Source: Phorcus lineatus
Lineage: Eukaryota > Mollusca > Gastropoda > Trochida > Trochidae
Length of the DNA stretch: 64,000 nucleotides
Reading direction: 5' to 3'
Assembly: GCA_921293015.1 (NCBI GenBank)
Contig: OV121094.1
Span: 39,120,054-39,184,053, forward strand
Position numbers and translations under genes: made by a program
The notes under the pieces: generated by a model
The model's database searches: none
Seen by the model: the letters and a program-made list of their open reading frames with translations, nothing else
Told to the model about the DNA's origin: nothing
In this document: piece after piece, positions 41,201 to 55,262 of the stretch
Layout: every line of letters begins with the position of its first letter
Position numbering within the stretch: the first letter of the stretch is position 1

Positions 41201-43667
41201 GACATAGTCTTATTCCGCGATTTTGGTCAAAATCAGCTATCTGTACCTGTTTAAGCTCGAATCTGGAGCCCAAACCAAGAATCTGACAGGAAATTGGTAT
41301 TGCTCAATCGATAGAACACAATGTGATGTACATTTGATGAAAGTTTGGTTTAGAAATATGCTTTTTTAAGAAAGTTATCGCGCTCGCTACAACAATATGC
41401 ATATATTGGACATAGTCTTATTCCGCGATTTTGGTCAAAATCAGCTATCTGTACCTGTTTAAGCTCGAATCTGGAGCCCAAACCAAGAATCTGACAGGAA
41501 ATTGGTATTGCGCAATCGATAGAACACAATGTGATGTACATTTGATGAAAGTTTGGTTTAGAAATATGCATTTTTAAGAAAGTTATCGCGCTCGCTACAA
41601 CAATATGCATATATTGGACATAGTCTTTTTCCGCGATTTTGGTCAAAATCAGCTATCTGTACCTGTTTAAGCTCGAATCTGGAGCCCAAACCAAGAATCT
41701 GACAGGAAATTGGTATTGCTCAATCGATAGAACACAATGTGATGTACATTTGATGAAAGTTTGGTTTAGAAATATGCATTTTTAAGAAAGTTATCGCGCT
41801 CGCTACAACAATATGCATATATGGACATAGTCTTATTCCGCGATTTTGGTCAAAATCAGCTATCTGTACCTGTTTAAGCTCGAATCTGGAGCCCAAACCA
41901 AGAATCTGACAGGAAATTGGTATTGCTCAATCGATAGAACACAATGTGATGTACATTTGATGAAAGTTTGGTTTAGAAATATGCTTTTTTAAGAAAGTTA
42001 TCGCGCTCGCTACAACAATATGCATATATTGGACATAGTCTTATTCCGCAATTTTGGTCAAAATCAGCTATCTGTACCTGTTTAAGCTCGAATCTGGAGC
42101 CCAAACCAAGAATCTGACAGGAAATTGGTATTGCTCAATCGATAGAACACAATGTGATGTACATTTGATGAAAGTTTGGTTTAGAAATATGCATTTTTAA
42201 GAAAGTTATCGCGCTCGCTACAACAATATGCATATATTGGACATAGTCTTTTTCCGCGATTTTGGTCAAAATCAGCTATCTGTACCTGTTTAAGCTCGAA
42301 TCTGGAGCCCAAACCAAGAATCTGACAGGAAATTGGTATTGTTCAATCGATAGAACACAATGTGATGTACATTTGATGAAAGTTTGGTTTAGAAATATGC
42401 ATTTTTAAGAAAGTTATCGCGCTCGCTACAACAATATGCATATATTGGACATAGTCTTTTTCCGCGATTTTGGTCAAAATCAGCTATCTGTACCTGTTTA
42501 AGCTCGAATCTGGAGCCCAAACCAAGAATCTGACAGGAAATTGGTATTGCTCAATCGATAGAACACAATGTGATGTACATTTGATGAAAGTTTGGTTTAG
42601 AAATATGCATTTTAAGAAAGTTATCGCGCTCGTTACAACAATATGCATATATTGGACATAGTCTTTTTCCGCGATTTTGGTCAAAATCAGCTATCTGTAC
42701 CTGTTTAAGCTCGAATCTGGAGCCCAAACCAAGAATCTGACAGGAAATTGGTATTGCTCAATCGATAGAACACAATGTGATGTACATTTGATGAAAGTTT
42801 GGTTTAGAAATATGCATTTTTAAGAAAGTTATCGCGCTCGTTACAACAATATGCATATATTGGACATAGTCTTTTTCCGCGATTTTGGTCAAAATCAGCT
42901 ATCTGTACCTGTTTAAGCTCGAATCTGGAGCCCAAACCAAGAATCTGACAGGAAATTGGTATTGCTCAATCGATAGAACACAATGTGATGTACATTTGAT
43001 GAAAGTTTGGTTTAGAAATATGCATTTTTAAGAAAGTTATCGCGCTCGCTACAACAATATGCATATATGGACATAGTCTTATTCCGCGATTTTGGTCAAA
43101 ATCAGCTATCTGTACCTGTTTAAGCTCGAATCTGGAGCCCAAACCAAGAATCTGACAGGAAATTGGTATTGCTCAATCGATAGAACACAATGTGATGTAC
43201 ATTTGATGAAAGTTTGGTTTAGAAATATGCTTTTTTAAGAAAGTTATCGCGCTCGCTACAACAATATGCATATATTGGACATAGTCTTATTCCGCGATTT
43301 TGGTCAAAATCAGCTATCTGTACCTGTTTAAGCTCGAATCTGGAGCCCAAACCAAGAATCTGACAGGAAATTGGTATTGCTCAATCGATAGAACACAATG
43401 TGATGTACATTTGATGAAAGTTTGGTTTAGAAATATGCATTTTTAAGAAAGTTATCGCGCTCGCTACAACATTATGCATATATTGGACATAGTCTTTTTC
43501 CGCGATTTTGGTCAAAATCAGCTATCTGTACCTGTTTAAGCTCGAATCTGGAGCCCAAACCAAGAATCTGACAGGAAATTGGTATTGCTCAATCGATAGA
43601 ACACAATGTGATGTACATTTGATGAAAGTTTGGTTTAGAAATATGCATTTTTAAGAAAGTTATCGCG

Positions 43668-43876
43668 CTCGCTTACAACAATATGCATATATTGGACATA
43701 GTCTTTTTCCGCGATTTTGGTCAAAATCAGCTATCTGTACCTGTTTAAGCTCGAATCTGGAGCCCAAACCAAGAATCTGACAGGAAATTGGTATTGCTCA
43801 ATCGATAGAACACAATGTGATGTACATTTGATGAAAGTTTGGTTTAGAAATATGCATTTTTAAGAAAGTTATCGCG
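43668..43876 (+). repeat. 209-bp monomer starting CTCGCTTAC
   Basis: CTCGCTTAC looks like a merger of the CTCGCTAC and CTCGTTAC alleles and adds one base. An identical start recurs at 44,501, four monomers on. Confidence 0.78.
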
Positions 43877-44500
43877 CTCGCTACAACATTATGCATATAT
43901 TGGACATAGTCTTTTTCCGCGATTTTGGTCAAAATCAGCTATCTGTACCTGTTTAAGCTCGAATCTGGAGCCCAAACCAAGAATCTGACAGGAAATTGGT
44001 ATTGCTCAATCGATAGAACACAATGTGATGTACATTTGATGAAAGTTTGGTTTAGAAATATGCATTTTTAAGAAAGTTATCGCGCTCGTTACAACAATAT
44101 GCATATATTGGACATAGTCTTTTTCCGCGATTTTGGTCAAAATCAGCTATCTGTACCTGTTTAAGCTCGAATCTGGAGCCCAAACCAAGAATCTGACAGG
44201 AAATTGGTATTGCTCAATCGATAGAACACAATGTGATGTACATTTGATGAAAGTTTGGTTTAGAAATATGCATTTTTAAGAAAGTTATCGCGCTCGCTAC
44301 AACAATATGCATATATTGGACATAGTCTTTTTCCGCGATTTTGGTCAAAATCAGCTATCTGTACCTGTTTAAGCTCGAATCTGGAGCCCAAACCAAGAAT
44401 CTGACAGGAAATTGGTATTGCTCAATCGATAGAACACAATGTGATGTACATTTGATGAAAGTTTGGTTTAGAAATATGCATTTTTAAGAAAGTTATCGCG

Positions 44501-44709
44501 CTCGCTTACAACAATATGCATATATTGGACATAGTCTTTTTCCGCGATTTTGGTCAAAATCAGCTATCTGTACCTGTTTAAGCTCGAATCTGGAGCCCAA
44601 ACCAAGAATCTGACAGGAAATTGGTATTGCTCAATCGATAGAACACAATGTGATGTACATTTGATGAAAGTTTGGTTTAGAAATATGCATTTTTAAGAAA
44701 GTTATCGCG
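44501..44709 (+). repeat. 209-bp monomer starting CTCGCTTAC, second copy
   Basis: It shares the inserted T with 43,668. The neighbours only partly match, so a short duplication or conversion tract is more likely than a whole-block copy. Confidence 0.75.
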
Positions 44710-45522
44710 CTCGTTACAACAATATGCATATATTGGACATAGTCTTTTTCCGCGATTTTGGTCAAAATCAGCTATCTGTACCTGTTTAAGCTCGAATCTG
44801 GAGCCCAAACCAAGAATCTGACAGGAAATTGGTATTGCTCAATCGATAGAACACAATGTGATGTACATTTGATGAAAGTTTGGTTTAGAAATATGCATTT
44901 TTAAGAAAGTTATCGCGCTCGTTACAACAATATGCATATATTGGACATAGTCTTTTTCCGCGATTTTGGTCAAAATCAGCTATCTGTACCTGTTTAAGCT
45001 CGAATCTGGAGCCCAAACCAAGAATCTGACAGGAAATTGGTATTGCTCAATCGATAGAACACAATGTGATGTACATTTGATGAAAGTTTGGTTTAGAAAT
45101 ATGCATTTTTAAGAAAGTTATCGCGCTCGCTACAACAATATGCATATATTGGACATAGTCTTTTTCCGCGATTTTGGTCAAAATCAGCTATCTGTACCTG
45201 TTTAAGCTCGAATCTGGAGCCCAAACCAAGAATCTGACAGGAAATTGGTATTGCTCAATCGATTAGAACACAATGTGATGTACATTTGATGAAAGTTTGG
45301 TTTAGAAATATGCATTTTTAAGAAAGTTATCGCGCTCGCTACAACAATATGCATATATGGACATAGTCTTTTTCCGCGATTTTGGTCAAAATCAGCTATC
45401 TGTACCTGTTTAAGCTCGAATCTGGAGCCCAAACCAAGAATCTGACAGGAAATTGGTATTGCTCAATCGATAGAACACAATGTGATGTACATTTGATGAA
45501 AGTTTGGTTTAGAAATATGCTT

Positions 45523-45722
45523 NNNNNNNNNNNNNNNNNNNNNNNNNNNNNNNNNNNNNNNNNNNNNNNNNNNNNNNNNNNNNNNNNNNNNNNNNNNNNN
45601 NNNNNNNNNNNNNNNNNNNNNNNNNNNNNNNNNNNNNNNNNNNNNNNNNNNNNNNNNNNNNNNNNNNNNNNNNNNNNNNNNNNNNNNNNNNNNNNNNNNN
45701 NNNNNNNNNNNNNNNNNNNNNN
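45523..45722. other. Assembly gap, exactly 200 N
   Basis: AGTCTTTTT begins at 45,365 on the left and at 45,723 on the right, 358 bases apart. Whole-monomer spacing would be 208 or 416, so the gap should hold about 50 or 258 bases (or more by multiples of 208), not 200. The variant set also changes across it. The N run is most likely a fixed-size placeholder, and an unknown amount of array may be missing. Confidence 0.95.
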
Positions 45723-46599
45723 AGTCTTTTTCCGCGATTTTGGTCAAAATCAGCTATCTGTACCTGTTTAAGCTCGAATCTGGAGCCCAAACCAAGAATC
45801 TGACAGGAAATTGGTATTGCTCAATCGATAGAACACAATGTGATGTACATTTGATGAAAGTTTGGTTAAAAAATATGCATTTTTAAGAAAGTTATCGCGC
45901 TCGCTACAACAATATGCATATAATGGACATAGTCTTTTTCCGCGATTTTGGTCAAAATCAGCTATCTGTACCTGTTTAAGCTCGAATCTGGAGCCCAAAC
46001 CAAGAATCTGACAGGAAATTGGTATTGTTCAATCGATAGAACACAATGTGATGTACATTTGATGAAAGTTTGGTTAAAAAATATGCATTTTTAAGAAAGT
46101 TATCGCGCTCGCTACAACAATATGCATATATTGGACATAGTCTTTTTCCGCGATTTTGGTCAAAATCAGCTATCTGTACCTGTTTAAGCTCGAATCTGGA
46201 GCCCAAACCAAGAATCTGACAGGAAATTGGTATTGCTCAATCGATAGAACACAATGTGATGTACATTTGATGAAAGTTTGGTTTAGAAATATGCATTTTT
46301 AAGAAAGTTATCGCGCTCGCTACAACAATATGCATATATTGGACATAGTCTTTTTCCGCGATTTTGGTCAAAATCAGCTATCTGTACCTGTTTAAGCTCG
46401 AATCTGGAGCCCAAACCAAGAATCTGACAGGAAATTGGTATTGTTCAATCGACAGAACACAATGTGATGTACATTTGATGAAAGTTTGGTTAAAAAATAT
46501 GCATTTTTAAGAAAGTTATCGCGCTGGCTACAACAATATGCATATATTGGACATAGTCTTTTTCCGCGATTTTGGTCAAAATCAGCTATCTGTACCTGT

Positions 46600-49500
46600 T
46601 TAAGCTCGAATCTGGAGCCCAAACCCAAGAATCTGACAGGAAATTGGTATTGTTCAATCGATAGAACACAATGTGATGTACATTTGATGAAAGTTTGGTT
46701 AAAAAATATGCATTTTTAAGAAAGTTATCGCGTTGGCTACAACAATATGCATATATTGGACATAGTCTTTTTCCGCGATTTTGGTCAAAATCAGCTATCT
46801 GTACCTGTTTAAGCTCGAATCTGGAGCCCAAACCAAGAATCTGACAGGAAATTGGTATTGTTTCAATCGATAGAACACAATGTGATGTACATTTGATGAA
46901 AGTTTGGTTAAAAAATATGCATTTTTAAGAAAGTTATCGCGCTCGCTACAACAATATGCATATATTGGACATAGTCTTTTTCCGCGATTTTGGTCAAAAT
47001 CAGCTATCTGTACCTGTTTAAGCTCGAATCTGGAGCCCAAACCAAGAATCTGACAGGAAATTGGTATTGCTCAATCGATAGAACATAATGTGATGTACAT
47101 TTGATGAAAGTTTGGTTTAGAAATATGCATTTTTAAGAAAGTTATCGCGCTCGTTACAACAATATGCATATATTGGACATAGTCTTTTTCCGCGATTTTG
47201 GTCAAAATCAGCTATCTGTACCTGTTTAAGCTCGAATCTGGAGCCCAAACCAAGAATCTGACAGGAAATTGGTATTGCTCAATCGATAGAACACAATGTG
47301 ATGTACATTTGATGAAAGTTTGGTTTAGAAATATGCATTTTTAAGAAAGTTATCGCGCTCGCTACAACAATATGCATATATTGGACATAGTCTTTTTCCG
47401 CGATTTTGGTCAAAATCAGCTATCTGTACCTGTTTAAGCTCGAATCTGGAGCCCAAACCAAGAATCTGACAGGAAATTGGTATTGTTCAATCGATAGAAC
47501 ACAATGTGATGTACATTTGATGAAAGTTTGGTTTAGAAATATGCATTTTTAAGAAAGTTATCGCGCTGGCTACAACAATATGCATATATTGGACATAGTC
47601 TTTTTCCGCGATTTGGTCAAAATCAGCTATCTGTACCTGTTTAAGCTCGAATCTGGAGCCCAAACCAAGAATCTGACAGGAAATTGGTATTGTTCAATCG
47701 ATAGAACACAATGTGATGTACATTTGATGAAAGTTTGGTTAAAAAATATGCATTTTTAAGAAAGTTATCGCGCTCGCTACAACAATATGCATATATTGGG
47801 ACATAGTCTTTTTCCGCGATTTTGGTCAAAATCAGCTATCTGTACCTGTTTAAGCTCGAATCTGGAGCCCAAACCAAGAATCTGACAGGAAATTGGTATT
47901 GTTCAATCGATAGAACACAATGTGATGTACATTTGATGAAAGTTTGGTTTAGAAATATGCATTTTTAAGAAAGTTATCGCGCTTGCTACAACAATATGCA
48001 TATATTGGACATAGTCTTTTTCCGCGATTTTGGTCAAAATCAGCTATCTGTACCTGTTTAATCTCGAATCTGGAGCCCAAACCAAGAATCTGACAGGAAA
48101 TTGGTATTGCTCAATCGATAGAACATAATGTGATGTACATTTGATGAAAGTTTGGTTTAGAAATATGCATTTTTAAGAAAGTTATCGCGCTCGTTACAAC
48201 AATATGCATATATTGGACATAGTCTTTTTCCGCGATTTTGGTCAAAATCAGCTATCTGTACCTGTTTAAGCTCGAATCTGGAGCCCAAACCAAGAATCTG
48301 ACAGGAAATTGGTATTGTTCAATCGATAGAACACAATGTGATGTACATTTGATGAAAGTTTGGTTTAGAAATATGCATTTTTAAGAAAGTTATCGCGCTG
48401 GCTACAACAATATGCATATATTGGACATAGTCTTTTTCCGCGATTTTGGTCAAAATCAGCTATCTGTACCTGTTTAAGCTCGAATCTGGAGCCCAAACCA
48501 AGAATCTGACAGGAAATTGGTATTGTTCAATCGATAGAACACAATGTGATGTACATTTGATGAAAGTTTGGTTAAAAAATATGCATTTTTAAGAAAGTTA
48601 TCGCGCTCGCTACAACAATATGCATATATTGGACATAGTCTTTTTCCGCGATTTTGGTCAAAATCAGCTATCTGTACCTGTTTAAGCTCGAATCTGGAGC
48701 CAAAACCAAGAATCTGACAGGAAATTGGTATTGCTCAATCGATAGAACACAATGTGATGTACATTTGATGAAAGTTTGGTTTAGAAATATGCATTTTTAA
48801 GAAAGTTATCGCGCTCGTTACAACAATATGCATATATTGGACATAGTCTTTTTCCGCGATTTTGGTCAAAATCAGCTATCTGTACCTGTTTAAGCTCGAA
48901 TCTGGAGCCCAAACCAAGAATCTGACAGGAAATTGGTATTGTTCAATCGATAGAACACAATGTGATGTACATTTGATGAAAGTTTGGTTTAGAAATATGC
49001 ATTTTTAAGAAAGTTATCGCGCTGGCTACAACAATATGCATATATTGGACATAGTCTTTTTCCGCGATTTTGGTCAAAATCAGCTATCTGTACCTGTTTA
49101 AGCTCGAATCTGGAGCCCAAACCAAGAATCTGACAGGAAATTGGTATTGCTCAATCGATAGAACACAATGTGATGTACATTTGATGAAAGTTTGGTTTAG
49201 AAATATGCATTTTTAAGAAAGTTATCGCGCTCGCTACAACAATATGCATATATTGGACATAGTCTTTTTCCGCGATTTTGGTCAAAATCAGCTATCTGTA
49301 CCTGTTTAAGCTCGAATCTGGAGCCCAAACCAAGAATCTGACAGGAAATTGGTATTGTTCAATCGATAGAACACAATGTGATGTACATTTGATGAAAGTT
49401 TGGTTTAGAAATATGCATTTTTAAGAAAGTTATCGCGCTCGCTACAACAATATGCATATATTGGACATAGTCTTTTTATGCGATTTTGGTCAAAATCAGC

Positions 49501-52500
49501 TATCTGTACCTGTTTAAGCTCGAATCTGGAGCCCAAACCAAGAATCTGACAGGAAATTGGTATTGTTCAATCGATAGAACACAATGTGATGTACATTTGA
49601 TGAAAGTTTGGTTTAGAAATATGCATTTTTAAGAAAGTTATCGCGCTCGCTACAACAATATGCATATATTGGACATAGTCTTTTTCCGCGATTTTGGTCA
49701 AAATCAGCTATCTGTACCTGTTTAAGCTCGAATCTGGAGCCCAAACCAAGAATCTGACAGGAAATTGGTATTGTTCAATCGACAGAACACAATGTGATGT
49801 ACATTTGATGAAAGTTTGGTTAAAAAATATGCATTTTTAAGAAAGTTATCGCGCTGGCTACAACAATATGCATATATTGGACATAATCTTTTTCCGCGAT
49901 TTTGGTCAAAATCAGCTATCTGTACCTGTTTAAGCTCGAATCTGGAGCCCAAACCAAGAATCTGACAGGAAATTGGTATTGTTCAATCGATAGAACACAA
50001 TGTGATGTACATTTGATGAAAGTTTGGTTTAGAAATATGCATTTTTAAGAAAGTTATCGCGCTCGCTACAACAATATGCATATATTGGACATAGTCTTTT
50101 TCCGCGATTTGGTCAAAATCAGCTATCTGTACCTGTTTAAGCTCGAATCTGGAGCCCAAACCAAGAATCTGACAGGAAATTGGTATTGCTCAATCGATAG
50201 AACACAATGTGATGTACATTTGATGAAGTTTGGTTTAGAAATATGCATTTTTAAGAAAGTTATCGCGCTCGCTACAACAATATGCATATATTGGACATAG
50301 TCTTTTTATGCGATTTTGGTCAAAATCAGCTATCTGTACCTGTTTAAGCTCGAATCTGGAGCCCAAACCAAGAATCTGACAGGAAATTGGTATTGTTCAA
50401 TCGATAGAACACAATGTGATGTACATTTGATGAAAGTTTGGTTAAAAAAATATGCATTTTTAAGAAAGTTATCGCGCTCGCTACAACAATATGCATATAT
50501 TGGACATAGTCTTTTTCCGCGATTTTGGTCAAAATCAGCTATCTGTACCTGTTTAAGCTCGAATCTGGAGCCCAAACCAAGAATCTGACAGGAAATTGGT
50601 ATTGTTCAATCGACAGAACACAATGTGATGTACATTTGATGAAAGTTTGGTTAAAAAATATGCATTTTTAAGAAAGTTATCGCGCTGGCTACAACAATAT
50701 GCATATATTGGACATAGTCTTTTTCCGCGATTTTGGTCAAAATCAGCTATCTGTACCTGTTTAAGCTCGAATCTGGAGCCCCAAACCAAGAATCTGACAG
50801 GAAATTGGTATTGTTCAATCGATAGAACACAATGTGATGTACATTTGATGAAAGTTTGGTTAAAAAATATGCATTTTTAAGAAAGTTATCGCGCTGGCTA
50901 CAACAATATGCATATATTGGACATAGTCTTTTTCCGCGATTTTGGTCAAAATCAGCTATCTGTACCTGTTTAAGCTCGAATCTGGAGCCCAAACCAAGAA
51001 TCTGACAGGAAATTGGTATTGTTCAATCGATAGAACACAATGTGATGTACATTTGATGAAAGTTTGGTTAAAAAATATGCATTTTTAAGAAAGTTATCGC
51101 GCTCGCTACAACAATATGCATATATTGGACATAGTCTTTTTCCGCGATTTTGGTCAAAATCAGCTATCTGTACCTGTTTAAGCTCGAATCTGGAGCCCAA
51201 ACCAAGAATCTGACAGGAAATTGGTATTGCTTAATCGATAGAACATAATGTGATGTACATTTGATGAAAGTTTGGTTTAGAAATATGCATTTTTAAGAAA
51301 GTTATCGCGCTCGTTACAACAATATGCATATGGTTGGACATAGTCTTTTTCCGCGATTTTGGTCAAAATCAGCTATCTGTACCTGTTTAAGCTCGAATCT
51401 GGAGCCCAAACCAAGAATCTGACAGGAAATTGGTATTGCTCAATCGATAGAACACAATGTGATGTACATTTGATGAAAGTTTGGTTTAGAAATATGCATT
51501 TTTAAGAAAGTTATCGCGCTCGCTACAAAAATATGCATATATTGGACATAGTCTTTTTCCGCGATTTTGGTCAAAATCAGCTATCTGTACCTGTTTAAGC
51601 TCGAATCTGGAGCCCAAACCAAGAATCTGACAGGAAATTGGTATTGTTCAATCGATAGAACACAATGTGATGTACATTTGATGAAAGTTTGGTTTAGAAA
51701 TATGCATTTTTAAGAAAGTTATCGCGCTCGCTACAACAATATGCATATATTGGACATAGTCTTTTATGCGATTTTGGTCAAAATCAGCTATCTGTACCTG
51801 TTTAAGCTCGAATCTGGAGCCCAAACCAAGAATCTGACAGGAAATTGGTATTGTTCAATCGATAGAACACAATGTGATGTACATTTGATGAAAGTTTGGT
51901 TAAAAAATATGCATTTTTAAGAAAGTTATCGCGCTCGCTACAACAATATGCATATATTGGACATAGTCTTTTTCCGCGATTTTGGTCAAAATCAGCTATC
52001 TGTACCTGTTTAAGCTCGAATCTGGAGCCCAAACCAAGAATCTGACAGGAAATTGGTATTGCTCAATCGATAGAACACAATGTGATGTACATTTGATGAA
52101 AGTTTGGTTAAAAAATATGCATTTTTAAGAAAGTTATCGCGCTCGCTACAAAAATATGCATATATTGGACATAGTCTTTTTCCGCGATTTTGGTCAAAAT
52201 CAGCTATCTGTACCTGTTTAAGCTCGAATCTGGAGCCCAAACCAAGAATCTGACAGGAAATTGGTATTGTTCAATCGATAGAACACAATGTGATGTACAT
52301 TTGATGAAAGTTTGGTTTAGAAATATGCATTTTTAAGAAAGTTATCGCGCTCGCTACAACAATATGCATATATTGGACATAGTCTTTTTATGCGATTTTG
52401 GTCAAAATCAGCTATCTGTACCTGTTTAAGCTCGAATCTGGAGCCCAAACCAAGAATCTGACAGGAAATTGGTATTGTTCAATCGATAGAACACAATGTG

Positions 52501-52700
52501 ATGTACATTTGATGAAAGTTTGGTTAAAAAATATGCATTTTTAAGAAAGTTATCGCGCTCGCTACAACAATATGCATATATTGGACATAGTCTTTTTCCG
52601 CGATTTTGGTCAAAATCAGCTATCTGTACCTGTTTAAGCTCGAATCTGGAGCCCAAACCAAGAATCTGACAGGAAATTGGTATTGTTTCAATCGACAGAA
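46600..52700 (+). repeat. Indel-rich stretch of domain C
   Basis: Single-base length changes, mostly in short homopolymers, cluster here: an added C near 46,624 and 50,780, an added T near 46,861 and 52,686, an added G near 47,799, an added A near 50,450, lost T near 47,612, 50,109 and 51,763, a lost A near 50,227, and ATATGGTTGG near 51,331. From 52,843 to 63,889 the phase holds with no net shift. Consensus errors next to the gap or a genuinely older stretch could both explain this. Confidence 0.7.
49450..52400 (+). repeat. Monomers carrying the CTTTTTATGCG variant
   Basis: TATGCGATTTT replaces TCCGCGATTTT near 49,479, 50,309, 51,767 (with one T fewer) and 52,390. The variant sits immediately before the dyad and is confined to this 3-kb part of the array, so these four monomers probably share one recent ancestor. 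Confidence 0.7.
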
Positions 52701-55262
52701 CACAATGTGATGTACATTTGATGAAAGTTTGGTTAAAAAATATGCATTTTTAAGAAAGTTATCGCGCTGGCTACAACAATATGCATATATTGGACATAGT
52801 CTTTTTCCGCGATTTTGGTCAAAATCAGCTATCTGTACCTGTTTAAGCTCGAATCTGGAGCCCAAACCAAGAATCTGACAGGAAATTGGTATTGTTCAAT
52901 CGATAGAACACAATGTGATGTACATTTGATGAAAGTTTGGTTAAAAAATATGCATTTTTAAGAAAGTTATCGCGCTGGCTACAACAATATGCATATATTG
53001 GACATAGTCTTTTTCCGCGATTTTGGTCAAAATCAGCTATCTGTACCTGTTTAAGCTCGAATCTGGAGCCCAAACCAAGAATCTGACAGGAAATTGGTAT
53101 TGTTCAATCGATAGAACACAATGTGATGTACATTTGATGAAAGTTTGTTTAAAAAATATGCATTTTTAAGAAAGTTATCGCGCTCGCTACAACAATATGC
53201 ATATATTGGACATAGTCTTTTTCCGCGATTTTGGTCAAAATCAGCTATCTGTACCTGTTTAAGCTCAAATCTGGAGCCCAAACCAAGAATCTGACAGGAA
53301 ATTGGTATTGCTTAATCGATAGAACATAATGTGATGTACATTTGATGAAAGTTTGGTTTAGAAATATGCATTTTTAAGAAAGTTATCGCGCTCGTTACAA
53401 CAATATGCATATATTGGACATAGTCTTTTTCCGCGATTTTGGTCAAAATCAGCTATCTGTACCTGTTTAAGCTCGAATCTGGAGCCCAAACCAAGAATCT
53501 GACAGGAAATTGGTATTGCTCAATCGATAGAACACAATGTGATGTACATTTGATGAAAGTTTGGTTTAGAAATATGCATTTTTAAGAAAGTTATCGCGCT
53601 CGCTACAAAAATATGCATATATTGGACATAGTCTTTTTCCGCGATTTTGGTCAAAATCAGCTATCTGTACCTGTTTAAGCTCGAATCTGGAGCCCAAACC
53701 AAGAATCTGACAGGAAATTGGTATTGTTCAATCGATAGAACACAATGTGATGTACATTTGATGAAAGTTTGGTTTAGAAATATGCATTTTTAAGAAAGTT
53801 ATCGCGCTGGCTACAACAATATGCATATATTGGACATAGTCTTTTTCCGCGATTTTGGTCAAAATCAGCTATCTGTACCTGTTTAAGCTCGAATCTGGAG
53901 CCCAAACCAAGAATCTGACAGGAAATTGGTATTGTTCAATCGATAGAACACAATGTGATGTACATTTGATGAAAGTTTGGTTAAAAAATATGCATTTTTA
54001 AGAAAGTTATCGCGCTCGCTACAACAATATGCATATATTGGACATAGTCTTTTTCCGCGATTTTGGTCAAAATCAGCTATCTGTACCTGTTTAAGCTCGA
54101 ATCTGGAGCCCAAACCAAGAATCTGACAGGAAATTGGTATTGCTCAATCGATAGAACATAATGTGATGTACATTTGATGAAAGTTTGGTTTAGAAATATG
54201 CATTTTTAAGAAAGTTATCGAGCTCGTTACAACAATATGCATATATTGGACATAGTCTTTTTCCGCGATTTTGGTCAAAATCAGCTATCTGTACCTGTTT
54301 AAGCTCGAATCTGGAGCCCAAACCAAGAATCTGACAGGAAATTGGTATTGTTCAATCGATAGAACACAATGTGATGTACATTTGATGAAAGTTTGGTTTA
54401 GAAATATGCATTTTTAAGAAAGTTATCGCGCTGGCTACAACAATATGCATATATTGGACATAGTCTTTTTCCGCGATTTTGGTCAAAATCAGCTATCTGT
54501 ACCTGTTTAAGCTCGAATCTGGAGCCCAAACCAAGAATCTGACAGGAAATTGGTATTGTTCAATCGATAGAACACAATGTGATGTACATTTGATGAAAGT
54601 TTGGTTTAGAAATATGCATTTTTAAGAAAGTTATCGCGCTCGCTACAACAATATGCATATATTGGACATAGTCTTTTTCCGCGATTTTGGTCAAAATCAG
54701 CTATCTGTACCTGTTTAAGCTCGAATCTGGAGCCCAAACCAAGAATCTGACAGGAAATTGGTATTGTTCAATCGATAGAACACAATGTGATGTACATTTG
54801 ATGAAAGTTTGGTTTAGAAATATGCATTTTTAAGAAAGTTATCGCGCTCGCTACAACAATATGCATATATTGGACATAGTCTTTTTCCGCGATTTTGGTC
54901 AAAATCAGCTATCTGTACCTGTTTAAGCTCGAATCTGGAGCCCAAACCAAGAATCTGACAGGAAATTGGTATTGCTCAATCGATAGAACACAATGTGATG
55001 TACATTTGATGAAAGTTTGGTTTAGAAATATGCATTTTTAAGAAAGTTATCGCGCTGGCTACAACAATATGCATATATTGGACATAGTCTTTTTCCACGA
55101 TTTTGGTCAAAATCAGCTATCTGTACCTGTTTAAGCTCGAATCTGGAGCCCAAACCAAGAATCTGACAGGAAATTGGTATTGTTCAATCGATAGAACACA
55201 ATGTGATGTACATTTGATGAAAGTTTGGTTTAGAAATATGCATTTTTAAGAAAGTTATCGCG

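Larger units (their letters stand above)
12482..45522 (+). repeat. Satellite sub-domain B (about 159 monomers)
   Basis: Every junction ends ATCGCG. Monomers are told apart by their first bases (CTCGCT, CTCGTT or CTGGCT), ACATTATG versus ACAATATG, CTTATTCC versus CTTTTTCC, the TATATGGAC deletion, and ATGCTTTTTT versus ATGCATTTTT. GTTTAT and TTGAG are absent, CTTACAGG and AAGATGC are absent, and TTGTTC is almost absent, with one example near 42,342. These markers build several nested higher-order repeats annotated separately. The right end is cut by the N gap. Confidence 0.85.

Noticed and set aside
41016..41207. 63-codon plus-strand open frames here and at 42,470-42,661
   Set aside because: They arise from a local one-base difference in the T run (TTTTAAAG or a lost T) and otherwise read ordinary monomer sequence.
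45382..45771. Open frames running through the N gap
   Set aside because: They consist largely of unknown bases, and the gap length is not reliable.
52843..53073. Recurring 76-codon minus-strand open frame in domain C
   Set aside because: It appears wherever GGTTAAAAAAT replaces GGTTTAGAAAT and removes a stop. Many near-identical copies with no promoter, start context or frame conservation argue against coding.
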